Assembly (NCBI RefSeq): GCF_000744375.1
Contig: NZ_JQLU01000005.1
Location: 930,001-994,000, forward strand
Reading direction: 5' to 3'
Length of the DNA stretch: 64,000 bases
From: Carnobacterium gallinarum DSM 4847
GTDB lineage: Bacteria > Bacillota > Bacilli > Lactobacillales > Carnobacteriaceae
The notes beneath the pieces are model-generated. The model did not search any database. It was not told where the DNA came from and saw only the letters and a program-made list of their open reading frames with translations. This document shows positions 1 to 8,297 of the stretch, one piece after another. The position numbers and the translations under genes were made by a program. Position 1 is the first letter of the stretch, and every line of letters starts with the position of its first letter.

Positions 1-961
1 TGTAAATCAGCTGATATTCATACACTTTGCTCTCATCCAACTCCATTTTATTTTCTAAAAATAAAGGTGCTTCAATATATGAATTTGAATCTAAAAATAC
101 CATTACAGTCAGTTCCCATTGGTTGCTTTTTTTTCTGATCTTAATTGAATCATTATTCACTGTAATTCCTTTGTATTCATAATACAGAGATTCAATCAAG
201 GGACGGATCTCCATTAAATCTGCAGACACCTCTTTCAAAACGCTGTTCTCAGCCTCTACGAATCCACCGCCCATAAATGCCGCATATTCATCGGAGAATA
301 GGTCAATGACTGTTGCTATACTTTCTGTAAATTGCTTATCCTTTTCAGCTGACTTCGCTAAATAAATTTCTAGATTTTTATTCTTATTCCAAACAATTAC
401 TTTTTCTTGCTTCGCTTCGATTTTTGGCATATCTGATAGTAGCTCTATGTTAAAATCATATATTCCTGGAAAAATAGGCCCATATTGTTTTTTTTGTTCA
501 TTATATGGAATTGTTTTATTTTTTTCATTATTTATTATTACATTTTTTGCATCCGTGCTGACAGTTAGATAGTTTGGGGTAACTTTTAATTGATAATTTG
601 GGAAAAACAACCATTTTCGCCCTTTAGAACTAATCTCAAAAGTTTTTGTAACTAATTCTCCCTGCTTCTTTTCTGCAGCTTGTTCTTTTAAATCATCAAA
701 AAAAACTTCTTTACTTTTTTCATCTGATTTTAAGTAACTATATAATGATACTATCTCGTCTTTAGTTGCCTTACGTTCTTTAGTGCCAACTACTATTGAT
801 TTTTGTAATCCAGAGATATTTTTTTCGTACATCATTTTTTCCAAATGCACAACAAATTTTTCTTTATTATTTAAAGAAACCCCTAATATTACGCTTATAC
901 CAACAATTACCACAATACCTATTGCAACTAATTTTTTATTTTTAATAATCAATTTTATCAT
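1..961 (-). CDS. TcaA/YvbJ-like membrane protein, partial (runs off left edge)
   Basis: Open frame from ATG at 961 to the window edge (about 320 residues, C-terminus missing). AAAGGAG lies seven bases before the start. Residues 1-30 form one membrane anchor (hydrophobic run around residues 12-28) with a lysine-rich cytosolic tip, followed by a long extracellular part. A segment reading KGRKWLFFPNYQLKVTPNYL resembles the repeated domains of TcaA/YvbJ proteins, and the far part (VLKEVSADLMEIRPLIESLYYEY) resembles their NTF2-like domain. Family members often carry an N-terminal zinc ribbon; none is present here. TcaA-type proteins are linked to cell-wall stress and glycopeptide response, but the role here is not shown. 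It follows the lipoprotein gene on the same strand beyond a terminator, so it probably has its own promoter. Confidence 0.7.
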   Translation of the reverse strand, partial: MIKLIIKNKKLVAIGIVVIVGISVILGVSLNNKEKFVVHLEKMMYEKNISGLQKSIVVGTKERKATKDEIVSLYSYLKSDEKSKEVFFDDLKEQAAEKKQGELVTKTFEISSKGRKWLFFPNYQLKVTPNYLTVSTDAKNVIINNEKNKTIPYNEQKKQYGPIFPGIYDFNIELLSDMPKIEAKQEKVIVWNKNKNLEIYLAKSAEKDKQFTESIATVIDLFSDEYAAFMGGGFVEAENSVLKEVSADLMEIRPLIESLYYEYKGITVNNDSIKIRKKSNQWELTVMVFLDSNSYIEAPLFLENKMELDESKVYEYQLIY

Positions 962-987
962 TTCAAACTCCTTTATTTTCAACTGCT

Positions 988-1028
988 AAAAAATAGCTCC
1001 CTACTGAAGTAGTAAGAAGCTATTTTTT
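988..1028 (-). terminator. Rho-independent terminator after the lipoprotein gene
   Basis: Perfect 11-bp inverted repeat AAAAAATAGCT / AGCTATTTTTT with an inner CTACT/AGTAG pairing, just past the stop of the lipoprotein gene. The T run on the minus strand fits an intrinsic terminator. Confidence 0.85.
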
Positions 1029-1034
1029 ATTTCG

Positions 1035-2099
1035 TTATTCTACTCCTCCGATGAAGGCTCTTAAAAGATACTCATTTGTTCCATCCATATTAGACTTCAG
1101 ACTCACGTCCCATTTATCATCTTTTTTAGTTAAAACAATTTTCAAATCATTTCTTGGCTCTCCAAGGTCGGATTTTTCAAGAATTTCTGTATATTTAGTT
1201 AGTGCATATTGTTCTGATTTTTCAGAATCATACGTGTCTGACTGATCAATATACTCGTCTTTATATTCACCAAAAATCTCATTAATTGCCTCGTTAGATA
1301 GGCCTTTCATCGTCATTTCAACTAATGCTTTCTTTCCAACATTTCCGATGACATTAGTTTTATAGGTCGCTCTTTTCGCTTCTATTTCTTGGAATTTATT
1401 GAAAAAAGTAGTTAATTCTTCATCTGTTGGTTTGTAACTATACACTGTGTTATTTTTAAAATTTTTAGTAAAAGCTTTTTTTACTGTTTCTTTTGCTACA
1501 TCACTATCTGTAGAAACATATTTATCATAGTCTGCATTTTCTTTATTCAATAAAACAACATCAATATAAGCATCTAAAGCTTTTTTTGGTTCATCTAATT
1601 GTTTTTTAGTTCCTTCATATTTACTTAAATCAATCGCTACTTCAATATCATTTTTACTGTCTTCAGAAATCGAAGAAGGCGAATAACTTAATGTGTATTC
1701 TTTATCTGAATCTATATTAAACAAAATTGTTCCATTTAAGTTTTTTCCAGCAGAAAGTTTTCCGCCATCAAAGTTTTCAATCCCTGTACGATAGCCCACG
1801 TCAGGTGTTATTTTTTGATCTTCGCCTTTTTCAAATAATGCAAAACTATCAGTTGATAGATACTGTTGTTCTTTTCCGATATTTTTAACTTTTACATCCA
1901 ACGCGATATAAGTATCCGATCCGCCTTCACCATCTTCAGTAAAAGGAATTACATACGTTCCATTTTCAATGCTAATTTCTGCAATTTTATTTTTAGAAGT
2001 TCCAACTTCCTTATCCTTATTACTCATTGCTTTTCCACCGCAACCAGACATTACTACTACTAACAACACAATTAATGCTAACAAATTCTTTTTTTTCAT
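1035..2099 (-). CDS. Lipoprotein with DUF4352-like and DUF5105-like domains
   Basis: 354-residue predicted lipoprotein. The start chosen is ATG at 2099 (MKKKNLLALIV...) because GGGAG lies eight bases upstream and the signal peptide begins there; an upstream in-frame ATG would add 17 implausible residues. The signal ends in a lipobox (VMSGC), so it should be anchored to the outer face of the membrane. Residues about 30-150 look like the beta-rich DUF4352 fold (TYIALDVKVKNIGKEQQYL). Residues about 165-350 resemble DUF5105, seen in secreted lipoproteins of Firmicutes. The molecular function of this family is unknown. A TATAAT box at 2130-2135 (minus) could be its -10 element. A terminator follows directly. 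Confidence 0.8.
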   Translation of the reverse strand: MKKKNLLALIVLLVVVMSGCGGKAMSNKDKEVGTSKNKIAEISIENGTYVIPFTEDGEGGSDTYIALDVKVKNIGKEQQYLSTDSFALFEKGEDQKITPDVGYRTGIENFDGGKLSAGKNLNGTILFNIDSDKEYTLSYSPSSISEDSKNDIEVAIDLSKYEGTKKQLDEPKKALDAYIDVVLLNKENADYDKYVSTDSDVAKETVKKAFTKNFKNNTVYSYKPTDEELTTFFNKFQEIEAKRATYKTNVIGNVGKKALVEMTMKGLSNEAINEIFGEYKDEYIDQSDTYDSEKSEQYALTKYTEILEKSDLGEPRNDLKIVLTKKDDKWDVSLKSNMDGTNEYLLRAFIGGVE

Positions 2100-2303
2100 T
2101 TGACATCTCCCGTAATCATTTAATAAAATATTATATATCAACCTTAACATACAACAGTTATTATATCAAACGTTTTATAATTGCAGTTATCTAGTATTAA
2201 TCTATTAGATAGCTGTCAATAAATGAAATGAAAAACCAGATAGTTGCTTAGATACTTCATAATTATACATCTTAGCCAGTTAAGCTTATAATTTTCTCTT
2301 CTT

Positions 2304-3134
2304 TTATTTAATTCCCTTATCTACATCTGTCGATTTGAATTTGCTTTGAACCCATGTATAGAGCGCTAAAACGGGGATAACAGAAGTTGCCAAGACTGCC
2401 ATCATCGCTCCATAATTTAGATCGTCTTGTGAGGCTTGGGTAATATTGCGAATGACCAAAGGAACGGTGTACATCTCTGTATCCGAAGTCATTACTAGCG
2501 GGAATAAATAAGAATTCCAGTAGCCCATAAAAATGAGTAAACCTGATGTAATAATATTTGGTTTCAGTAAGGGCAAAGCAATCTGATAAAAAATCCGAAA
2601 CTCGCCAGCACCATCAATACGAGCTGCTTCAATTAGCTCAATTGGAAAACTGTCCGCATATTGCTTCATAATAAAGACTGCATTTGCTGAAGCGACTGCT
2701 GGTAAAATAATCCCACCATAAGTATTGGTTAAGCCTAGCCGACTAAAAATCATAAATGTTGGAATCAAAATAGCAAATCCAGGAATCATCCGTGACAGCA
2801 TAATTACCATAAAAAAAGCGCGATTTGCCATAAAACGATACTTCGCTAATGTGTAGCCAGCTAGTGTCGTAACAAACGTTGAAACGAGCGTTCCTATAAT
2901 TGTTACAAATAAACTATTAAAAATCACTCGTACATATTGATAATTTTCTAACAAGTAGTTCATGTTTTCCATTAAATGGGAACCGAACTTAAGGTTAATC
3001 GTATTACTTAAAATCATGGCATTATTTTGAGTTGAAGCAATCATCATGTAAATATAAGGAACAATAAAAATAACAACACCAATAGCTAACATGAGATAAA
3101 CTATTCCATTTTTTCTTCTATTTTTTTTATGCAT
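2304..3134 (-). CDS. Sugar ABC transporter permease, MalG/AraQ type
   Basis: Inner permease of a CUT1 carbohydrate importer, about 276 residues with six predicted membrane segments. The EAA loop that contacts the ATPase is visible as EAARIDGAGEFRIFYQIALP in the second half. The start chosen is ATG at 3134 (MHKKNRRKNG), which overlaps the end of the upstream permease by eight bases and implies translational coupling; a longer frame from 3161 lies wholly inside the upstream gene. It is the last gene of the importer/GH88 operon. No ATPase gene is present, so a shared MsmX/MsmK-type ATPase encoded elsewhere is inferred. Confidence 0.9.
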   Translation of the reverse strand: MHKKNRRKNGIVYLMLAIGVVIFIVPYIYMMIASTQNNAMILSNTINLKFGSHLMENMNYLLENYQYVRVIFNSLFVTIIGTLVSTFVTTLAGYTLAKYRFMANRAFFMVIMLSRMIPGFAILIPTFMIFSRLGLTNTYGGIILPAVASANAVFIMKQYADSFPIELIEAARIDGAGEFRIFYQIALPLLKPNIITSGLLIFMGYWNSYLFPLVMTSDTEMYTVPLVIRNITQASQDDLNYGAMMAVLATSVIPVLALYTWVQSKFKSTDVDKGIK

Positions 3135-3990
3135 TCTTCTTCCCCACCTTAAATTGAACAACTGATAGAATCGTTGACACTAACACCATACTCCAAGCAA
3201 TCGCTGAAGCTTTCCCAAAGTCAATCATCTCAAAACTTGTTTTATACAAGTTCACTCCTACAGTAACCGCAATTCCATTTGGTCCAAAGGTATTTCCATA
3301 TAAAATATTCGGAATTTCAAATGTATTCAAACCATTAATCGTTGCTAAAACTGTACTTAATAAAATAACGGGTTTTAACATAGGAACTGTAATATTAAAA
3401 AATTTTACAGTTGATGAAGCACCGTCAATATCTGCACTTTCATAGATTTCACTGGAAATATTTTGCAATCCCCCTAAAAATAGAATTGTATAATATCCTA
3501 CATTTTGCCAAATAATGACGATAAACATCGCCATTCTTCCCCAGAAAGGATTTGATAACCAAGGAATTGGATCGCCGCCAAATAACGTAATAATAGAATT
3601 AAATAACCCAACTGGATTAAAAAACGTCATAAAAACTGAAGCGACTGCAACTAGCGAAGTAATTGCTGGTAAATAGTAGACTGTTCTAAAAAAACCTTTT
3701 CCTTTAATAGATGGATTGTTTAGCAGAACTGCAAAAAATAGCGCAAAAAAGATAATAAAAGGGATTGTTCCAACCATTAAAATCAAGACGTTAACATAGG
3801 ATTTTAAAAACATTGGATCCTTGAATAAAGCACTAAAATTAGCTCCGCCTATAAAACGAAAACTATTGCCTCGAATTTCCATAAAGCTAAAGGCTAAAGA
3901 AATTAAAATCGGTAAAAGAACTGTAATAATGAAGAAAAACATAAACGGTACCATAAATAAATAAGGAATACCTTTTGATTTAGCTTTCAT
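3127..3990 (-). CDS. Sugar ABC transporter permease, MalF type
   Basis: 287-residue partner permease with six predicted membrane helices and the EAA-type loop ESADIDGASSTVKFFNITVP. AAAGGTG precedes the ATG. It is separated from the substrate-binding protein gene by a short hairpin and overlaps the next permease by eight bases. With that permease it should form the membrane channel of the importer serving the GH88 enzyme upstream, most likely for unsaturated uronic-acid disaccharides from host glycosaminoglycans or a similar polymer; the substrate is inferred from the neighbour only. Confidence 0.9.
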   Translation of the reverse strand: MKAKSKGIPYLFMVPFMFFFIITVLLPILISLAFSFMEIRGNSFRFIGGANFSALFKDPMFLKSYVNVLILMVGTIPFIIFFALFFAVLLNNPSIKGKGFFRTVYYLPAITSLVAVASVFMTFFNPVGLFNSIITLFGGDPIPWLSNPFWGRMAMFIVIIWQNVGYYTILFLGGLQNISSEIYESADIDGASSTVKFFNITVPMLKPVILLSTVLATINGLNTFEIPNILYGNTFGPNGIAVTVGVNLYKTSFEMIDFGKASAIAWSMVLVSTILSVVQFKVGKKNA

Positions 3991-4010
3991 CTTGCCACAC
4001 CTTTCAATAA

Positions 4011-4042
4011 AAAGGCTGACTTGCTTACCTTCATCAGCCTTT
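4011..4042 (-). terminator. Intercistronic hairpin between binding protein and permease genes
   Basis: Inverted repeat AAAGGCTGA (4011-4019) / TCAGCCTTT (4034-4042) just after the binding-protein stop. Such hairpins usually keep binding-protein mRNA more abundant than permease mRNA by partial termination or by stabilising the upstream fragment. The T run is short, so complete termination is unlikely. Confidence 0.6.
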
Positions 4043-4058
4043 ATCTTTTTTAACTAAA

Positions 4059-5390
4059 TTATTTATTGACTTCAATTGAATATTTTTGTGCCATTAAATC
4101 GGCTTGTTTCGCTAGGGAATCCTCTAATTTTGCACCATTCCAATAATCATAAACAGCCATTTTTAAATAGTTTACTGCATCTCCTGCATAAGGATAATAA
4201 GCTAAGCTAACTGCATTATTCCCAGCTTCAAGAATCGGTTCATAAATTTTTTGACCGCCATAAAAATCAAAGCCTGTGTTTGCAGCCTCGCCTTCATACG
4301 CTTTTGTCACTGCTGAAGCACTCCCCCGAGCAATAATATCATTTTGAGTCGCTTCATCTGAGATAGCAAAGTCCATAAATTGTGCTGCTGCCGTTTTATT
4401 TTTAGCATTTTCACCAATATACCAAGCTGATCCACCACTGACTGGATTCAATCCTTGTTCATCTGCAGAATAATCAACAATCTGGCTAACTTTCCATTTA
4501 TCTTTATCATCTGGATAGTTATTCGCCATATTTCCCGCTAGCCAAGTTCCTTCAATAATTACAGCTGCCTTTTGGAAGGTTGGGTAGCGATCTTTATCAC
4601 TTGAATAGTAAGACACAATTTTAGCATCAATCATTTTATCAACAATTTTGATTGCATTTTTTGCTTCTTTTGTCGCTAAATTAAGGTTACCATCCTTATC
4701 AATTAAGGGTTTATCTTGTTGCTGCATAATATGTGAAATCAAACTATTTTCACCATTTGCATCTAAGGCCACTAAATCGACTCCCGTTTTTTCTTTGATT
4801 TTTTTACCAGCGTCAATTAATTGATCCCAATCTTTCACGGTAGCAATGTCTACACCAGCTTCTTTAAATAAATCTTCACGATAAAACATCATGACCATGC
4901 CTAAATCTTGTGGGATTCCAAACAAATCTTTATTAGGTGCTGTTTCTTTTAACCCATTTAACTTAGATGAAATGATAGTCTTTCCATATTTATCTTCAAA
5001 TTTTGCTTTTGTTAAATTCATAAATGAATCTGGAAATTTATCTAACACTCCTGTGATATCGCTATCTTGCACTATGACTAACTCAGGTAGGATTTCGTTG
5101 CCAACTAAAAGTGGCGTTAATTTTTGGGTAATTGCTGGTGGTGCGACATCGGTTGTCTTTAAGGTTAATTTTGTATCGTATTCTTTGTTGTAACGTTCAA
5201 GCGTACTTTCAAGCCACTCTGTATTTTTGCCTTTTGGTGCGTACACCTTTAGCTCGCCGTCTTTCACTCGTTCGGCCGTTTGATAGTCAACAGACTTAGC
5301 TCCATTTGCGCTACTTTCACTTTTTCCACAAGCTGAAAAAACAACTAAACTCATTGTCAACAAACTCATTGCAATTAAACTTTTTTTCAT
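4059..5390 (-). CDS. Extracellular sugar-binding lipoprotein of ABC importer
   Basis: 443-residue family 1 solute-binding protein. The signal peptide ends at a lipobox (VVFSAC), followed by a Ser/Gly-rich linker and a two-lobe fold. Typical segments include the hinge-side motif FQKAAVIIEGTWLAGN and GGSAWYIGENAKNK near residue 320. It should sit on the outer membrane face and deliver oligosaccharide to the two permeases encoded downstream. The gene lies between the GH88 hydrolase and the permeases on the same strand. The substrate is inferred to be an unsaturated uronyl disaccharide. Confidence 0.9.
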   Translation of the reverse strand: MKKSLIAMSLLTMSLVVFSACGKSESSANGAKSVDYQTAERVKDGELKVYAPKGKNTEWLESTLERYNKEYDTKLTLKTTDVAPPAITQKLTPLLVGNEILPELVIVQDSDITGVLDKFPDSFMNLTKAKFEDKYGKTIISSKLNGLKETAPNKDLFGIPQDLGMVMMFYREDLFKEAGVDIATVKDWDQLIDAGKKIKEKTGVDLVALDANGENSLISHIMQQQDKPLIDKDGNLNLATKEAKNAIKIVDKMIDAKIVSYYSSDKDRYPTFQKAAVIIEGTWLAGNMANNYPDDKDKWKVSQIVDYSADEQGLNPVSGGSAWYIGENAKNKTAAAQFMDFAISDEATQNDIIARGSASAVTKAYEGEAANTGFDFYGGQKIYEPILEAGNNAVSLAYYPYAGDAVNYLKMAVYDYWNGAKLEDSLAKQADLMAQKYSIEVNK

Positions 5391-5414
5391 TTTCCTTCCT
5401 CCTTAAAAATCAAA

Positions 5415-6545
5415 TTACCAGTATGGTTTCCAAACTTTTCTTAATCGAACTAAGGCTTCATAGTAATAATAATCGCCCCAAAGACAGCATTCATCAATTC
5501 CCAAATCATTCGGTATGGAATACACTGCATGTTTAACAAATCCGTTCACCGCTTCGCCTTCAGTTGTGTAGTGTTCACTTAACGATCGAACAATGCTATA
5601 AGCTGTTTCTTCATATTGGCTCCGTCTTTCATCTGTGATTGGCAAATGTTTGGCCAATTCCAATAAGCCACAGGCTAAGATTGACCCCGCCGACGTATCC
5701 CGATATTCATCACCAGAAGTAAAATATAAATCCCAGTAAGGTACATCATCCTCTGGCAAATAACGTAAAAAATAATCTGCATTTGCTAAAGCCGTCTCCA
5801 ACAAACTTTCATCATCTGTATATAAATAATTTAAAGCAAAACCATAAACTGCCCACGCTTGCCCTCTCGACCAACAAGATGAATCTGAATATCCTTGAGC
5901 CGTTGTTCCACGTAAAGGTTCTCCTGTCTCGCTATCAAAATAATACGTATGATGAGTTGAATTATCTTCTCTCACCAAATACTTTTGAGCATTCTTAATA
6001 TGAGCATAGGCTTTATCGTAATAAGAACGATCCCCAGTAATTTGATAAGCTTCATACAATAAACACAAATTCATATTACAATCAATAATAATTCTGCCTC
6101 GATTTTCAGAATCATCTGGATCACCCCAAGCTTGAATAATTCCCGCAACATCCAGATAACGAACCACTAATTTATCTGCTGCTGCCACAATAATCTTACG
6201 ACTGTCACTAGCATGATTTAAACGATATTCAGGGATATGGCTTAATGAAAAATAAAAACCAATATCATGATTATCCATCTCAATATCCAATTTTAGTCGT
6301 TGATTAAAACTCTCTAAATGAGCCTCAATCACTTGCCGATAAATCGCTTCGCCCGTTAATTCATAAGATAACCACATCATTCCTGTCCAAAAAGATGGCG
6401 TCCAACTAACATTTTCACCAAATTTATAATTTAAATGAACCGATGCTGGCTCTGGAAATAAATTTCCATGTACTTTAATATTCTCCTTTATTTTAGTTTG
6501 TATAAATACTAGTTTTGCGTCGATCCAATGCACATCTTTTTTCAA
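5415..6545 (-). CDS. GH88 unsaturated glucuronyl hydrolase
   Basis: 376-residue cytosolic enzyme that should release the 4,5-unsaturated uronic acid from disaccharides made by polysaccharide lyases (hyaluronan, chondroitin, heparin or similar). D94 in DNHDIGF and D155 in IIIDCNMNL are 61 residues apart, the same spacing as the known catalytic pair D88/D149 of Bacillus UGL. The family motif CWSRGQAWA and the segment DTSAGSILACGLLELA are present. It lacks a signal peptide, so the disaccharide must be imported first, which fits the ABC importer downstream. First gene of its operon; the promoter and operator sites are immediately upstream. No lyase gene lies in the window. The exact linkage specificity cannot be read from the sequence. 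Confidence 0.88.
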   Translation of the reverse strand: MKKDVHWIDAKLVFIQTKIKENIKVHGNLFPEPASVHLNYKFGENVSWTPSFWTGMMWLSYELTGEAIYRQVIEAHLESFNQRLKLDIEMDNHDIGFYFSLSHIPEYRLNHASDSRKIIVAAADKLVVRYLDVAGIIQAWGDPDDSENRGRIIIDCNMNLCLLYEAYQITGDRSYYDKAYAHIKNAQKYLVREDNSTHHTYYFDSETGEPLRGTTAQGYSDSSCWSRGQAWAVYGFALNYLYTDDESLLETALANADYFLRYLPEDDVPYWDLYFTSGDEYRDTSAGSILACGLLELAKHLPITDERRSQYEETAYSIVRSLSEHYTTEGEAVNGFVKHAVYSIPNDLGIDECCLWGDYYYYEALVRLRKVWKPYW

Positions 6546-6564
6546 AATAATCCTCCTAATCGAA

Positions 6565-6580
6565 ACTTAAACGTTTCAGT
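6565..6580. promoter_or_regulatory. LacI-type operator O1
   Basis: ACTTAAACGTTTCAGT, an imperfect dyad with central CG typical of LacI-family operators. It lies between the GH88 promoter and its start codon, so bound repressor would block elongation. It matches O2 and O3 in 13 or more of 16 positions. Confidence 0.65.
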
Positions 6581-6610
6581 AAAAACGTTAAAAAAAATCA
6601 TTATACGTTT

Positions 6611-6624
6611 TATTACCGCTTACA
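6611..6624 (-). promoter_or_regulatory. cre-like box at GH88 promoter
   Basis: Minus strand TGTAAGCGGTAATA departs from the cre consensus TGWAANCGNTNWCA at one position. It lies just downstream of the -10 box, a placement at which CcpA represses. Confidence 0.5.
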
Positions 6625-6630
6625 AAACCT

Positions 6631-6659
6631 AATATACCGAATTTTTTTTTGCTTGTCAA
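6631..6659 (-). promoter_or_regulatory. Promoter of GH88/ABC operon
   Basis: Minus strand TTGACA (6654-6659), 17-bp spacer, TATATT (6631-6636): a near-consensus sigma-A promoter. Operators O2 upstream and O1 downstream bracket it, as in looped LacI-type repression. Confidence 0.8.
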
Positions 6660-6676
6660 CGTTTTATTTCAAAAAA

Positions 6677-6692
6677 ACTTAAACGCTTAAGT
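6677..6692. promoter_or_regulatory. LacI-type operator O2
   Basis: ACTTAAACGCTTAAGT, the most symmetric of the three sites (six-base arms ACTTAA/TTAAGT around ACGC). Located 18 bp upstream of the GH88 operon -35 box, 112 bp from O1. Confidence 0.65.
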
Positions 6693-6979
6693 TGCATTTA
6701 AAAGAATACTATTTGATCTATTTTACGATAATCTCCTAGTATTAGTTAGTACCATTTCTTGAGAAAACGATTAAAATAACTGTCATCTGCAAATTAGGAC
6801 CAGCTGCTGTGGTATATAACAAATCTCCTTTTAAAGTTGGTGATATCATACAATGATTGAGCGATATTATAAATTTTTTTTTCAAAAGATTTACACTATA
6901 CTTGACTATCTGGATAAATGATTGATTTTGAAGCTCGTTTATTCTCGTAAAAGACAGTAAGCATCAGGTTTTTATCTTC

Positions 6980-7008
6980 TTTACTTAATCGTTTCAGTTT
7001 GATACAAT
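6980..7008 (+). promoter_or_regulatory. Promoter of LacI-type regulator with operator O3
   Basis: TTTACT (6980-6985), 17-bp spacer, TACAAT (7003-7008). Operator O3, ACTTAATCGTTTCAGT at 6983-6998, fills the spacer, so the regulator probably represses its own gene. Confidence 0.65.
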
Positions 7009-7044
7009 AAAGTAACTATTCTAATTAGAAAGGCAGGCTTCACT

Positions 7045-8025
7045 ATGAAAAATAAAATAACTCTAAAACAGCTTGCTGAAACCGCACAAGTTTCCATTGC
7101 GACTGTTTCTTACGCTTTAAGTGATAGCCCGCAAGTCAGCGAAATGACTCGTGCTAAGATCAAAAAAATTGCAAAAGAACTGAACTATGTCCCTAATCTA
7201 TCCGCACAAAATTTACGAACAAATAATTCCAACTTAATCTATGCTTTATTGAATACTTACCAAGGGAATTTTAATGGGAATGTTTTACAAGAAATCCAAC
7301 TAATCTTTAAAGAATATGGCTATGATCTGCTTGCTACAAGTGGATCAATTCCCGATATTGTCAAAACCAACACCGTTGATGGTGGAATTATTTTAAACTT
7401 TGCTGTCCCTACACCGACTTTATTAGATTTAGCTAGCACCAAACCATTAGTTTTGCTATCAAATGAAGTTCAGCATGAGAATATTGCAAATGTAGTCATT
7501 GATAATGAATTAGGAATGAAATATTTGCTGGATTTATTTAAAGAGTCTTATCATCGAAATCTTTGTTTTATTGTCGGAGAAGAGCGTTCTTACAACAATG
7601 GACAGCGGGTGAAAGCAGCTGAATTCTATTATCATAAAATGTTTCAAAAAAGTGATTTTCAAGAACGAGTCTATCAAGGAGAATTTAATTCTGAGATAGC
7701 TTACGAACTTGGTTTAACGATCCTAAAAGAGCAAAAACATGATGCATTTATTTGTTTAAATGATGATATGGCACTAGGAATCTATCATGCAGCAGCAGAT
7801 TTAGGCTTAACTGTCGGAAAAGATATTAGCATTGCTGGATTTGATGATAGTTATTTATCTAATATTATTTCACCAAAATTAACGACGATTCATATTGATA
7901 AACACGCATGGGCTCAGGCTGTTGTCCAAGCCTACCTTGATTTAAAAAAGGGAACTCCACAAGAGAAAGTCAATAAAGTGAAGCCAAAGTTAACCTTACG
8001 TGATTCTGTTCGCTTAAGAAAATAG
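7045..8025 (+). CDS. LacI-family transcriptional regulator of the GH88/ABC operon
   Basis: 326 residues. The N-terminal helix-turn-helix and hinge helix are clear (TLKQLAETAQVSIATVSYAL, residues about 5-24, then the hinge near residue 50), followed by a periplasmic-binding-protein-like sensor domain with the usual CLNDDMALGIYHAAADLG and SIAGFDDSYLS segments. A good AGAAAGG ribosome site precedes the ATG. Divergent from the GH88 operon and facing three matching operators, it is very likely the local repressor. The inducer is expected to be the imported sugar or a product of the GH88 reaction. It also seems to control itself through O3. Confidence 0.92.
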   Translation: MKNKITLKQLAETAQVSIATVSYALSDSPQVSEMTRAKIKKIAKELNYVPNLSAQNLRTNNSNLIYALLNTYQGNFNGNVLQEIQLIFKEYGYDLLATSGSIPDIVKTNTVDGGIILNFAVPTPTLLDLASTKPLVLLSNEVQHENIANVVIDNELGMKYLLDLFKESYHRNLCFIVGEERSYNNGQRVKAAEFYYHKMFQKSDFQERVYQGEFNSEIAYELGLTILKEQKHDAFICLNDDMALGIYHAAADLGLTVGKDISIAGFDDSYLSNIISPKLTTIHIDKHAWAQAVVQAYLDLKKGTPQEKVNKVKPKLTLRDSVRLRK

Positions 8026-8165
8026 TTTTCTATAAAAATTTGTCTTGAATCAACAATTTTTTTATCATCTTCTACAATAGAAAAATCAAGAGATAGGTAT
8101 CCAATGTTCACTCACAGATATCTATCCCCACTGTTGTAGTTCATTTAAATCTATAAAAAAAACAG

Positions 8166-8194
8166 TTGACTTTTTTTTACGTATTCTTTATAAT
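8166..8194 (+). promoter_or_regulatory. Promoter of the AbiF-associated small RNA
   Basis: TTGACT (8166-8171), 17-bp spacer, TATAAT (8189-8194): a near-perfect sigma-A promoter whose start point should fall near 8201, at the 5' side of the structured RNA. Confidence 0.8.
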
Positions 8195-8200
8195 TTATTC

Positions 8201-8260
8201 ATAGGTACTTACCACGCTTCCGGACATTAGTCTAGCGGACCCAGGTAGGGGCTTTTTTTT
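8201..8260 (+). ncRNA. Small structured RNA upstream of abiF (abiF-motif type)
   Basis: About 60 nt between a strong promoter and a run of nine T. Visible pairings are CUUACC (8208-8213) with GGUAGG (8244-8249, one G-U), UCCG (8219-8222) with CGGA (8236-8239), and GAC/GUC closing an AUUA loop (8223-8232) with a UAG bulge. Conserved structured RNAs called the abiF motif are known next to Abi_2/AbiF genes, and this one is 37 bases upstream of such a gene in the same orientation. I did not compute a fold or a covariance match. Its role is probably as a partner or antitoxin RNA for the HEPN protein. Some readthrough of the U run may also express the protein gene. Confidence 0.7.
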
Positions 8261-8297
8261 TAGCTAATTTTAACAATAATAGGCAGGTGAAAAGCTA

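Larger units (their letters stand above)
6546..7044. other. Divergent control region between GH88 operon and LacI regulator
   Basis: 499 bp without a gene. It holds a strong minus-strand promoter (6631-6659), a cre-like box (6611-6624), three 16-bp LacI-type operators and a plus-strand promoter (6980-7008). The stretch 6700-6970 shows no further recognisable element. Confidence 0.7.

Noticed and set aside
3135-3161. Longer start for the MalG-type permease (27 extra bases)
   Set aside because: Those residues lie inside the upstream gene and the inner ATG gives the usual short overlap for coupled translation.
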